Of a DNA stretch of 14,678 nt, positions 1 to 6,784 are shown one piece after another. A program made the position numbers and the translations under genes. This DNA comes from an uncultured Actinomycetes bacterium (GTDB lineage Bacteria; Actinomycetota; Actinomycetes; Nanopelagicales; Nanopelagicaceae). The stretch spans positions 1-14,678 of the forward strand of contig CAITFY010000057.1 of NCBI GenBank assembly GCA_903891755.1, given 5' to 3'. Numbering within the stretch: position 1 is the first letter of the stretch; each line of letters opens with the position of its first letter. The notes under the pieces were generated by a model. It did no database searches. It was not told the DNA's origin and was given only the letters and a program-made list of their open reading frames with translations.

Positions 1-168
1 AATAATCGGAATCTCTTTCACGCTCTTGAAACCCAAGTCGTAATCAGATTTATCAAGGCGCGCACTGAGTTCACGCAATGGGCCAAAACCGGCAGCCAGC
101 AAGACATGTTCATGTGCAATGAGTTGCAGCGTGCCTACCGGCGTCTTTTGGCTGGCAGTCAGGAGCAT
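1..168 (-). CDS. ogt: Methylated-DNA--protein-cysteine methyltransferase-like protein, N-terminal part (partial)
   Basis: This is the first 56 codons of a minus-strand gene that runs off the left edge. The translation begins MLLTASQKTPVGTLQLIAHE and continues with HVLLAAGFGPLRELSARL. The pattern (s)(T)PxGxLxLxA followed by a hydrophobic strand and a GFGPL turn is typical of the N-terminal domain of O6-alkylguanine-DNA alkyltransferases (Ogt/MGMT), which repair alkylated guanine by irreversible transfer to a cysteine. The catalytic PCHR motif would lie outside the window, so catalysis cannot be confirmed. The frame is open back to the aroG stop, and a GTG at 186 could add six residues. I chose the ATG at 166-168 because TACGAT ends exactly 6 nt before it, matching the leaderless promoters of five other genes here, and because the GTG has no well-spaced Shine-Dalgarno. 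The gene follows aroG on the same strand. Confidence 0.6.
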   Translation of the reverse strand, partial: MLLTASQKTPVGTLQLIAHEHVLLAAGFGPLRELSARLDKSDYDLGFKSVKEIPII

Positions 169-174
169 TTGCGA

Positions 175-180
175 ATCGTA
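175..180 (-). promoter_or_regulatory. Candidate leaderless -10 element for ogt (TACGAT)
   Basis: On the minus strand TACGAT is followed by six bases (TCGCAA) and then the ATG at 168. This TAnnnT-N6-ATG layout places the expected transcription start at the A of the start codon. It lies inside the frame that a GTG start at 186 would use, so if it is real it also decides the start. No -35 is recognisable. Confidence 0.4.
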
Positions 181-213
181 TTTCACAAAGCAGTGATTGA
201 ACAGACCCCTTAT

Positions 214-1557
214 TTAGCGGTCGCGCAACATCTCTGCGACAAGGAAGGCCAATTCCAATGACTGGGTGTGGTTCAAGCGTGGATCACAGGCGGTCTCGTA
301 GCGGTTTGCGAGATCTGCTTCTGAGATCTGCTCTCCTCCACCAACACACTCGGTCACATCATCGCCAGTGAGTTCTATATGAATTCCACCAGGGTGAGTT
401 CCAAGAGCCTTGTGAACTTCAAAGAAACCACGGACCTCATCTAGAACATCATCGAAGCGACGGGTCTTGTAACCGCTTGGCGCTTCGTATGTGTTTCCAT
501 GCATCGGATCGCAGACCCAAAGGACATGTGCGCCAGATTCAGTTACAGCCTTAACAAGTGCCGGCAACTTCTCGCGAACTAAGCCAGCGCCCATACGTGT
601 GATAAATGTGAGGCGACCAGGTTCGTTATCTGGGTTCAAAATCTTGATCATGGTCAGCGCATCTTCAGGCGTTGACTTTGGTCCGAGCTTAATTCCGATT
701 GGGTTGTGAATCTTCGCTGCGAAATCTAGGTGAGCACCATCGAGTTGACGGGTGCGCTCCCCTACCCAGACGAAGTGACCTGAAACATCGTAAGCATTTC
801 CGGTACGTGAATCGATGCGAGTTAACGCCTTCTCGTACTCAAGAATCAAAGCTTCATGGCTTGAGTAGAAATCAACCTTCTTGAAACTCTCTGGATCTAC
901 TCCAGCAGAGGTCATGAAGTTAAGTGCGCGACCAATTTCATTTGCCATCTGCTCATAGCGCTGGCCAAAGCGTGGATCATTGGCAAAGCCCTTATTCCAC
1001 TCATGGACCTGGCGAAGATCAGCAAAGCCACCTTGAGTAAAGGCGCGAACCAGATTGAGCGTTGCAGATGAGGTGTTGTAGACCTGCACCAAACGCTGTG
1101 GATTTGGTTGACGTGACTCTGGCGTGAATTCGATGTCATTAACAGCATCTCCGCGGTAGGCAGGAAGTGTTACATCTCCACGAGTCTCGGTGTCATTACT
1201 GCGTGGCTTAGCGAACTGCCCAGCCATACGACCAACTTTGATAACGGGAAGCGATGAGGCATATTGCAAAACAGCAGCCATCTGCAAAATTGTCTTAATG
1301 CGATTACGAATTGAGTCGGCTGTGGCTGATGCAAATGTCTCGGCGCAATCTCCGCCTTGTAGCCAAAATGCGCGACCTGCTTGTGCTTCAGCGATCTTCG
1401 CCTTGAGGTTGTCACACTCTCCTGCAAAGACAAGTGGAGGCAACTTCTTAAGTTCGGCAACGGCCTTAGCGACGGGTTCGCCATCTGGTCCACCTGGCCA
1501 TTGCGGTTGTTGCGCTGCAATGAGACCAGGCGTAAATAAGCTATCGAGGTTAGTCAT
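214..1557 (-). CDS. aroG: Class II 3-deoxy-7-phosphoheptulonate (DAHP) synthase
   Basis: This enzyme condenses phosphoenolpyruvate with erythrose 4-phosphate to DAHP, the first step of the shikimate pathway to aromatic amino acids, in the cytoplasm. The 447-residue protein is a full-length class II (plant/mycobacterial-type) enzyme. Visible blocks in order are LQGGDCAETFA (66-76), GQFAKPRS (113-120), SHEALILEYEKAL (233-245), GERTRQLDGAH (266-276), CDPMHGNT (349-356), THPGGIHIELTGDDVTEC (387-404) and RYETACDPRLN (419-429). The predicted metal ligands Cys71, His353, Glu395 and Asp425 sit at a constant offset of 16 from those I recall for M. tuberculosis AroG (Cys87, His369, Glu411, Asp441), so the N-terminus is about 16 residues shorter and the rest is collinear. 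It lies 41 nt downstream of pfp, and a leaderless promoter candidate (1564-1569) precedes its ATG, which has no Shine-Dalgarno. Feedback control by aromatic amino acids is common in the family but not readable here. Confidence 0.97.
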   Translation of the reverse strand: MTNLDSLFTPGLIAAQQPQWPGGPDGEPVAKAVAELKKLPPLVFAGECDNLKAKIAEAQAGRAFWLQGGDCAETFASATADSIRNRIKTILQMAAVLQYASSLPVIKVGRMAGQFAKPRSNDTETRGDVTLPAYRGDAVNDIEFTPESRQPNPQRLVQVYNTSSATLNLVRAFTQGGFADLRQVHEWNKGFANDPRFGQRYEQMANEIGRALNFMTSAGVDPESFKKVDFYSSHEALILEYEKALTRIDSRTGNAYDVSGHFVWVGERTRQLDGAHLDFAAKIHNPIGIKLGPKSTPEDALTMIKILNPDNEPGRLTFITRMGAGLVREKLPALVKAVTESGAHVLWVCDPMHGNTYEAPSGYKTRRFDDVLDEVRGFFEVHKALGTHPGGIHIELTGDDVTECVGGGEQISEADLANRYETACDPRLNHTQSLELAFLVAEMLRDR

Positions 1558-1563
1558 GAGAGG

Positions 1564-1569
1564 AGCCTA
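1564..1569 (-). promoter_or_regulatory. Candidate leaderless -10 element for aroG (TAGGCT)
   Basis: On the minus strand TAGGCT is followed by CCTCTC and then the aroG ATG at 1557, a 6-nt gap. The 5' side of aroG has no Shine-Dalgarno on the coding strand; the AGGAGG-like run visible at 1571-1576 is on the plus strand. This suggests aroG can be transcribed independently of pfp as a leaderless mRNA. Confidence 0.45.
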
Positions 1570-1598
1570 AGGAGGTTAGAGGTCAACGTGACGACTAA

Positions 1599-2624
1599 TT
1601 ATCCGAAGAAGACCTCGGATTCTGCGTAACGTGAAGGATCTACCAACTTAAGTTCACCGGTTGCAGATGCAAGTGGGACCATCTCAATGCTGGTGCCGTG
1701 AAGCGCAGCCATTGTTCCCCAGTTGCCTTCATGCGCAGCGGTGATTGCTGCTAGTCCAAAACGAGTTGAGAGAACGCGATCGAAAGCAGTTGGTGAACCA
1801 CCGCGTTGGATATGTCCAAGAACTACCGTGCGGGTCTCGTGACCAGTCTTTGCCTCAATCTCTTGAGCCAACCAATCGCCAATACCAGAGAGCTTTACAT
1901 GGCCGAATGCATCAAGAGTCTGATCCTTAACCTGCATATCTCCATCTTGCGGAATCGCACCTTCTGCGACAACGATGATTGGAGCGAAGCCATCTGCGAA
2001 GCGCGAGTTAACCCAAGCTGCGACTTTCTCGGTTGAGAACTTAACTTCAGGAATCAATACGGCAGCTGCGCCACCTGCGATACCTGCATGCAATGCGATC
2101 CAGCCAGCGTGGCGACCCATAACTTCAACAACGAGTGCGCGGTGGTGTGACTCAGCTGTGGTGTGCAAACGATCAATCGCTTCAACGGCGATATTTACTG
2201 ATGTATCAAATCCAAATGTGTAGTCGGTGTTGTTGAGATCGTTATCGATCGTCTTTGGAACACCAATGACCTTGACGCCAAGTGCATCAAGCTTCGTTGC
2301 GACGCCAAGTGTGTCTTCGCCACCGATTGCGATCAGCGCATCGATGCCGAGCTTCTTGAGGTTCTCTTGGATTCGCTCTACGCCGCCCTCAATCTTGAAT
2401 GGGTTGGTGCGTGATGAACCGAGGATGGTTCCGCCCTTAGGCAAGATGCCACGGGTTGTTGCGAGATCTAGAGTTGTTGTGAGGCCCTCTAGAGGACCCT
2501 TCCAGCCATCGCGGAAGCCGACGAAGTCGTATCCGTACTCTTTAACGCCCTTGCGGACTACTGCGCGAATAACTCCATTGAGGCCGGGGCAATCTCCGCC
2601 ACCTGTAAGAACACCAAAACGCAT
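1599..2624 (-). CDS. pfp: 6-phosphofructokinase with pyrophosphate-dependent active-site signature
   Basis: This enzyme phosphorylates fructose 6-phosphate to fructose 1,6-bisphosphate. The 341-residue protein is a standard single-domain PFKA-family enzyme: N-terminal GVLTGGGDCPGLN (4-16), GGEDT (101-105), PKTIDND (123-129) with catalytic Asp127, MGRHAGW (169-175), and GHIQRGG (270-276). The numbering coincides with E. coli PfkA, so the donor-determining residues can be read directly: Asp104 and Lys124. ATP-dependent enzymes usually have Gly at both positions, while Asp104 plus Lys124 is the accepted signature of pyrophosphate-dependent enzymes, as in Amycolatopsis methanolica. I therefore infer that PPi is the donor, which would make the step reversible and save ATP; many database entries would simply call this pfkA. 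The ATG is supported by GGGAG spaced 6 nt upstream. It is divergent from xylB across 93 nt containing an inverted repeat, and aroG follows 41 nt downstream. Confidence 0.93.
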   Translation of the reverse strand: MRFGVLTGGGDCPGLNGVIRAVVRKGVKEYGYDFVGFRDGWKGPLEGLTTTLDLATTRGILPKGGTILGSSRTNPFKIEGGVERIQENLKKLGIDALIAIGGEDTLGVATKLDALGVKVIGVPKTIDNDLNNTDYTFGFDTSVNIAVEAIDRLHTTAESHHRALVVEVMGRHAGWIALHAGIAGGAAAVLIPEVKFSTEKVAAWVNSRFADGFAPIIVVAEGAIPQDGDMQVKDQTLDAFGHVKLSGIGDWLAQEIEAKTGHETRTVVLGHIQRGGSPTAFDRVLSTRFGLAAITAAHEGNWGTMAALHGTSIEMVPLASATGELKLVDPSRYAESEVFFG

Positions 2625-2630
2625 CTCTAA

Positions 2631-2635
2631 CTCCC
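2631..2635 (-). promoter_or_regulatory. Shine-Dalgarno site of pfp (GGGAG)
   Basis: On the minus strand GGGAG is followed by TTAGAG and the ATG at 2624. This is a well-placed ribosome binding site, so pfp is translated from a leadered mRNA. That contrasts with the divergent xylB, which looks leaderless. Confidence 0.6.
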
Positions 2636-2660
2636 GTACTAAGGATGAAAACTGGAATAA

Positions 2661-2680
2661 AGCGAGAAAAGGCTCTCGCT
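2661..2680. repeat. Perfect 7-bp inverted repeat between pfp and xylB, possible operator
   Basis: AGCGAGA (2661-2667) and TCTCGCT (2674-2680) are perfect reverse complements separated by 6 bases. The repeat is in the 93-nt gap between the divergent pfp and xylB genes, directly beside a TTGACC (minus strand, 2683-2688) that could be a -35 for pfp. A hairpin would not be a terminator, since no gene ends here. A transcription-factor operator is plausible, but no factor can be named. Confidence 0.4.
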
Positions 2681-2705
2681 GTGGTCAACGCTGACTGTCG
2701 CAGTC

Positions 2706-2711
2706 TACCCT
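2706..2711 (+). promoter_or_regulatory. Candidate leaderless -10 element for xylB (TACCCT)
   Basis: TACCCT ends 6 nt before the xylB ATG at 2718 (spacer TGCGCC). There is no Shine-Dalgarno upstream of xylB. The layout matches the other TAnnnT-N6-ATG sites in the window. No convincing -35 is present at the usual distance. Confidence 0.45.
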
Positions 2712-2717
2712 TGCGCC

Positions 2718-4112
2718 ATGACCCTTGTTGCAGGCGTGGATTCATCGACCCAGTCAGTCAAAGTCGTAATTCGGGATGCCGAAAGCGGCGCTCTCATCCG
2801 AGAAGGTCGAGCGAGCCACCCTGATGGCACGGAGGTTGACCCCCAAAAGTGGTGGACGGGCCTTAATTCTGCAATCGCTGAGGCAGGTGGCCTCGATGAT
2901 GTCGCTGCCATCTCGGTGGGCGGACAGCAGCATGGAATGGTGGCATTAGACCAGTCGGGCGAGGTAATTCGCCCAGCACTTCTCTGGAATGACACTCGCT
3001 CAGCACAAACCGCTACGGATTTAAATGCTGAAATCGGCGGAGATCAGGCGATGGCTGATGCCACTGGATCGGTCCTGGTTGCCTCATTCACTGCCAGCAA
3101 AGTCCGCTGGTTAGCCGATGTAGAACCAGAGAATGCAGCAAAGGTAGCTGCCGTCTGCCTCCCCCACGACTGGCTCTCCTGGAAACTGCAAGGGGCGAAA
3201 GGTTTCGAGCAACTATTCACTGATCGAAGTGACGCATCCGGTACTGGATATTTTGATCCAACAACGTCAACCTACCGCCGAGATATCTTCGCCAGGGCGA
3301 TTAAAAGTGATCGCGAAATTTATCTACCTCGAATCGTTGCAAGCACTGAGTTCGGCGGCGAAACACTTACGGGGGTAAAAATCGGCGCAGGTGCCGGTGA
3401 TAACGCAGGTGCCGCATTTGGTGTGCAAGCGGTAGCTGGCGACGTAATTGTTTCTCTTGGAACAAGTGGAACTGCATTTTCTGTTTCGACAACTCCAACT
3501 CATGATGGAAGCGGAGAAGTCGCCGGATTCGCCGATGTAACAGGTAATTTCTTACCACTCGTCTGCACACTTAACGCGGCTCGTATTTTGGATGCCGCAG
3601 CACGAATCCTTGGTGTTGATTTTGATCGGTTATCTGATCTGGCCCTTAGTGCGCCTGCGGGTGCAAACGGATTGACTCTCCTCCCATACTTTGAGGGAGA
3701 GCGCACTCCAAATCGCCCAACCGCAACTGGCGTATTCGGTGGAATGAATCTCACCAATTCAAATCCCGAAAATATTGCGCGCGCGATGATTGAAGGCATG
3801 CTCTCGGGATTGGCCGATGCAGTTGAATCTCTCTCAAATCTTGGCGTCTCAATCAATCGCATCTTCCTCGTTGGCGGCGCAGCGAAGAATCCCGCAGTTG
3901 GTCAGATTGCATCAGCGCTCTTTGGGCGAGAAGTTGTTGTTCCACCAGCTGGTGAATATGTTGCTGACGGCGCAGCACGCCAAGCTGCATGGGCGCTCAA
4001 TGGCGCACTTCCACAATGGGATTTAGGTAAAGTCCACCACGTGCAGAGTCGACCGACTCCTCATGTATTGGAAAAATATCGCGCCTTGCGCGATGCAACT
4101 GTGAATTGGTGA
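2718..4112 (+). CDS. xylB: Xylulokinase (FGGY carbohydrate kinase family)
   Basis: The protein is predicted to phosphorylate D-xylulose with ATP to xylulose 5-phosphate, feeding the pentose phosphate pathway in the cytoplasm. At 464 residues it is close to the usual FGGY length. The N-terminal domain has the phosphate-1 motif GVDSSTQSVK (6-15), the substrate-side block GGQQHGMV (68-75) and LLWNDTRS (88-95). TDRSDASGTGYFD (168-180) is characteristic of xylulokinases. GAGDNAGAAFG (225-235) carries the predicted catalytic base Asp228. The C-terminal ATPase domain has SLGTSGT (246-252) and VGGAAKNP near 387. The short GQQHG form and the TDRSDASGT block favour xylulokinase over glycerol or gluconate kinases; a related ketose remains possible. 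The gene starts a plus-strand pair with an EamA transporter 4 nt downstream. It looks leaderless. Confidence 0.92.
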   Translation: MTLVAGVDSSTQSVKVVIRDAESGALIREGRASHPDGTEVDPQKWWTGLNSAIAEAGGLDDVAAISVGGQQHGMVALDQSGEVIRPALLWNDTRSAQTATDLNAEIGGDQAMADATGSVLVASFTASKVRWLADVEPENAAKVAAVCLPHDWLSWKLQGAKGFEQLFTDRSDASGTGYFDPTTSTYRRDIFARAIKSDREIYLPRIVASTEFGGETLTGVKIGAGAGDNAGAAFGVQAVAGDVIVSLGTSGTAFSVSTTPTHDGSGEVAGFADVTGNFLPLVCTLNAARILDAAARILGVDFDRLSDLALSAPAGANGLTLLPYFEGERTPNRPTATGVFGGMNLTNSNPENIARAMIEGMLSGLADAVESLSNLGVSINRIFLVGGAAKNPAVGQIASALFGREVVVPPAGEYVADGAARQAAWALNGALPQWDLGKVHHVQSRPTPHVLEKYRALRDATVNW

Positions 4113-4116
4113 TTAA

Positions 4117-4989
4117 TTGAAACGTATTAGTTGGATTAACTTTGGCCTGGCTGGAATTCTTTGGGGAGTCCCCTATCTACTTATCAGAGTCGCCGTAGCG
4201 CCAGGGCAATTCACGCCCGCATTCGTTGTTTTCTCACGCGTAGCGATTGGTGCCGCTCTTCTCATTCCATACGCGGCAAAGCGCGGTGTTCTAACCCCAG
4301 CCTTTAAAGGGATCAAATGGATTGCACTCTATGCATTGATTGAGATGGTCGGCCCTTGGGGCTTCATCAGCCAAGGCGAAACCAAGGTGAATTCAGGCCT
4401 CGCAGCTCTCCTCATTGCAACTGTAGCCATTTGGGCAACCCTGCTCAACGGAGCGCTCGGCGATAAGACCGTCTGGCACTCCACGCGTTTAATTGGTTTG
4501 GCAGTTGGGTTCTTCGGAATCTGTTTAGTGGTTGGCATTGAGAGTTTGCAAGGCAAAGTGAATGCAACAGCAATCGTTCTTCTGATTCTTGCCGCGATGG
4601 GTTACGCAATTGCGCCAACTTTGGTGCGTCACAAGATTCCGCAGCTTGATGGAGCGGCGGTCAACGGCCTTGCAATGCTCTTCACCACCATTGTTTATCT
4701 ACCTTTTGCAATTGCGCAATGGCCTCACCACCATGTTCGCGTTAATTCAATCTACTCACTCATTGCACTTGGAATATTTCCCACCGCAATCTGCTTTGTA
4801 ATCTTCTTCAAGGTACTTGCAGATATCGGTTCAGCCAGAGCCTCTTTAGTCGCTTATGTAAATACTGGCGTCGCTGTTTTACTGGGAGTTATTGTCTTGC
4901 ATGAGAAACTCACCACTGGAATCTTGGCTGGCTTGCCACTTGTAATGATTGGTTCGTACTACGCCAGTCGTAAACCAGTTACTCGGTAA
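4117..4989 (+). CDS. EamA-family (drug/metabolite transporter superfamily) permease
   Basis: This is a 290-residue integral membrane protein of the 10-helix DMT type, built as two tandem EamA repeats of about 140 residues. Hydrophobic helices can be seen at about 6-26, 34-54, 66-110 (two), 120-140, 148-166, 178-198, 208-228, 238-256 and 262-282. The N-terminal GLAGILWGVPYLLIR and the C-terminal VLLGVIVLHEKLT block before the last helix are typical of the family. The substrate cannot be deduced; members export amino acids, nucleobases or other metabolites. The start is a TTG only 4 nt after the xylB stop, with no nearby ATG and a weak GGTGAT upstream, so translation probably depends on coupling with xylB. 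Its last 11 nt overlap the 3' end of the convergent era gene. Confidence 0.9.
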   Translation: MKRISWINFGLAGILWGVPYLLIRVAVAPGQFTPAFVVFSRVAIGAALLIPYAAKRGVLTPAFKGIKWIALYALIEMVGPWGFISQGETKVNSGLAALLIATVAIWATLLNGALGDKTVWHSTRLIGLAVGFFGICLVVGIESLQGKVNATAIVLLILAAMGYAIAPTLVRHKIPQLDGAAVNGLAMLFTTIVYLPFAIAQWPHHHVRVNSIYSLIALGIFPTAICFVIFFKVLADIGSARASLVAYVNTGVAVLLGVIVLHEKLTTGILAGLPLVMIGSYYASRKPVTR

Positions 4990-5887
4990 AGCCCAATCGC
5001 GCCAAGGCCTTGGGATCGCGCTGCCACTCTTTAGAAACTTTAACGTGGAGCCCGAGGTAACTCTTTCCATCGAGGAAGGTTTCGATACCGGCACGTGCGC
5101 GCATTCCAATATCTTTTAGTCGACTTCCTTGAGGTCCAATGATGATGGACTTCTGTGAATCGCGCTCTACGTGGATGGTTGCGTGAATGTCGTAAAAGTT
5201 CTTACCCTCGCGCTTGCTCATCTCATCGATGGTGACCATCACAGAGTGAGGCAACTCTTCATACAAATCTTGGATTGCAGCTTCACGGATTAACTCGGTG
5301 ATGTGAAGTTCTGCAGCTTGATCGGTATCGATATCTTCCGGATAGAGCGAAGGAGATTTCGGAAGCGCTTTAACCAGAAGGTCTAACAACAAATCAGTTT
5401 GCTCTAGATTCTTAGCCGAAATAGGAACGATCTCATCAACGCTGATACCAGTCTTGGTTATGAAGTTTGAGACTTCTACGAGCTTTGAAATCAGATCATC
5501 GTTCTTTGCATTATCAACTTTTGTGACAGCGATATAGAGATGGCGAATATGCCCTAGCTGCTTAACGATGTATTCATCCCCTGCACCGATTGCCTCATCA
5601 GCAGGTAGGCAGAGAAGCGCGGCATCCACGGACTCCAGGTTCTCTTGCACCATCGCGTTGAGACGAGTTCCAAGGAGGGTCTTTGGCTTATGGATACCGG
5701 GGGTATCAACCAAGATCATCTGGAAATCAGGCCGCGAGATAATGCCGCGAATTGGGTTTCGTGTGGTGTTTGGGTGAGCTGAAGTAATAACAATCTTCTT
5801 GCCCACTAACGCGTTAACGAGAGTGGACTTACCCACATTTGGGCGTCCAATTACCGCTACAAAACCGGCGCGGTGCTCTGTTGTCAT
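4979..5887 (-). CDS. era: GTPase Era
   Basis: Era is an essential GTPase that binds 16S rRNA near its 3' end during 30S subunit maturation. The 302-residue protein is full length. The GTPase domain shows G1 GRPNVGKST (14-22), a G2 region around TTRNPIRG (41-48), G3 DTPG (61-64), G4 TKVD (122-125, for the usual NKxD) and G5 SAK (157-159). The C-terminal KH domain includes HSVMVTIDEM (214-223), HATIHVERDSQK (235-246) and the RNA-binding loop GPQG (251-254). It starts 15 nt after the dprA stop and is the last gene of the minus-strand run, so it is probably co-transcribed with yraN-comM-dprA. Its 3' end overlaps the convergent EamA gene by 11 nt. In many actinobacteria era lies near ybeY and recO, so this position looks rearranged. 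Confidence 0.97.
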   Translation of the reverse strand: MTTEHRAGFVAVIGRPNVGKSTLVNALVGKKIVITSAHPNTTRNPIRGIISRPDFQMILVDTPGIHKPKTLLGTRLNAMVQENLESVDAALLCLPADEAIGAGDEYIVKQLGHIRHLYIAVTKVDNAKNDDLISKLVEVSNFITKTGISVDEIVPISAKNLEQTDLLLDLLVKALPKSPSLYPEDIDTDQAAELHITELIREAAIQDLYEELPHSVMVTIDEMSKREGKNFYDIHATIHVERDSQKSIIIGPQGSRLKDIGMRARAGIETFLDGKSYLGLHVKVSKEWQRDPKALARLGFTE

Positions 5888-5902
5888 GGGCTAAGTGTCC
5901 CA

Positions 5903-6784
5903 TCAAAGAGCCAGGGGACCTACCAGCTCCATCAGGTCCGATATCGAGGTAACGATCTCTGCAGTTCGCTCCCCGATAAGACGGTGGCACCCATCACTTG
6001 TCGGAGAGTTGATTGGCCCCGGAACTGCGAGAACGGGTCTGAAGATTTCAGATGCATCCCGCGCCGTCCGCAGTGAACCACTTCTAAATGCTGCTTCAAC
6101 GACAACAGTTGCGCGAGATATTGCAGCTATAAGTCGGTTCCTAACCAGAAATCTTGCAGGGATTGCATGAACATGTGGAAGCACCTCAGAGAGCAACAAC
6201 CCATTCTCTAAAATCTGACGAAAGAGCCGATCATTGCCACTTGGAAATATTGAGTTAACTCCTCCCCCAAGAATTGCAATGGTCTCGCCTTCGGCAAGCA
6301 GGGCACCTCTGTGTGCCGCACTATCAATTCCAAATGCACCACCACTTACTATCGACCAACCACGATCAATTGCTCCAGCGGCAAAATCTCCTGCTACTCG
6401 AATCCCATACTCGGTCGGATTGCGAGTCCCAACTAATGAAATTGATTTAGTTACGCCTTCGAGCGCGGATCTTGATCCTCTACCGATGAGAGCTATGGGA
6501 GGCGCCTTCAAATCATCGAGTGAACTCGGCCAATCTGGATCTTCACGAGTGATTAAGAAAGCTCCGGCACTTTCCATCTGTTCCAACATCTGCGAAACAT
6601 CAATATGCGAAAGCGCATCCTGTAAAGAGATACCGCTTCGTTTTCTCTCCGCATACTCACCCGCGGCGATTCGCCCCAGAAAATCATCCACTCCAAACTC
6701 TAGATATTGCGAACTCCAGAATTCATTTCCTCCCTCGAAGAGAGATAGAAGGATGAGATGTGATGAGGAGTTATCCATATTCAC
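5903..6784 (-). CDS. dprA: DNA-processing protein DprA (Smf family)
   Basis: DprA binds incoming single-stranded DNA and loads RecA in natural transformation. The 293-residue protein has a diverged N-terminal region (1-100) and a clear Rossmann-like DprA core: SLVGTRNPTEYG, SGGAFGIDSAAHRGAL, GGGVNSIFPSGNDRLF, FLVRNRLIAAIS, VVVEAAFRSGSLRTA and AVPGPINSP. It ends soon after the core, so the C-terminal winged-helix domain of longer homologues is missing. The GTG start at 6782-6784 shares one base with the comM TAG stop (TAGTG), implying coupled translation. AAGGTG lies 10 nt upstream of the GTG, which favours it over the in-frame ATG two codons later (6776-6778). It sits between comM and era on the same strand. 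Whether the host is transformable cannot be told from this window, which shows no comEA, comEC or pilus genes. Confidence 0.95.
   Translation of the reverse strand: MNMDNSSSHLILLSLFEGGNEFWSSQYLEFGVDDFLGRIAAGEYAERKRSGISLQDALSHIDVSQMLEQMESAGAFLITREDPDWPSSLDDLKAPPIALIGRGSRSALEGVTKSISLVGTRNPTEYGIRVAGDFAAGAIDRGWSIVSGGAFGIDSAAHRGALLAEGETIAILGGGVNSIFPSGNDRLFRQILENGLLLSEVLPHVHAIPARFLVRNRLIAAISRATVVVEAAFRSGSLRTARDASEIFRPVLAVPGPINSPTSDGCHRLIGERTAEIVTSISDLMELVGPLAL

Noticed and set aside
1571..1576. AGGAGG-like run between aroG and pfp as a ribosome binding site
   Set aside because: The run is on the plus strand and no plus-strand gene follows; aroG reads in the opposite direction.
1579..1589. TTGACC-type -35 upstream of aroG
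   Set aside because: On the minus strand it lies only 11 nt from the TAGGCT hexamer, too close for a normal -35/-10 pair.
5002..5013. Perfect 12-bp palindrome CCAAGGCCTTGG near the EamA/era junction, possible bidirectional terminator
   Set aside because: It lies in era coding sequence (Lys-Ala-Leu region), has no loop or T-run, and is explained by codon choice; left as chance.
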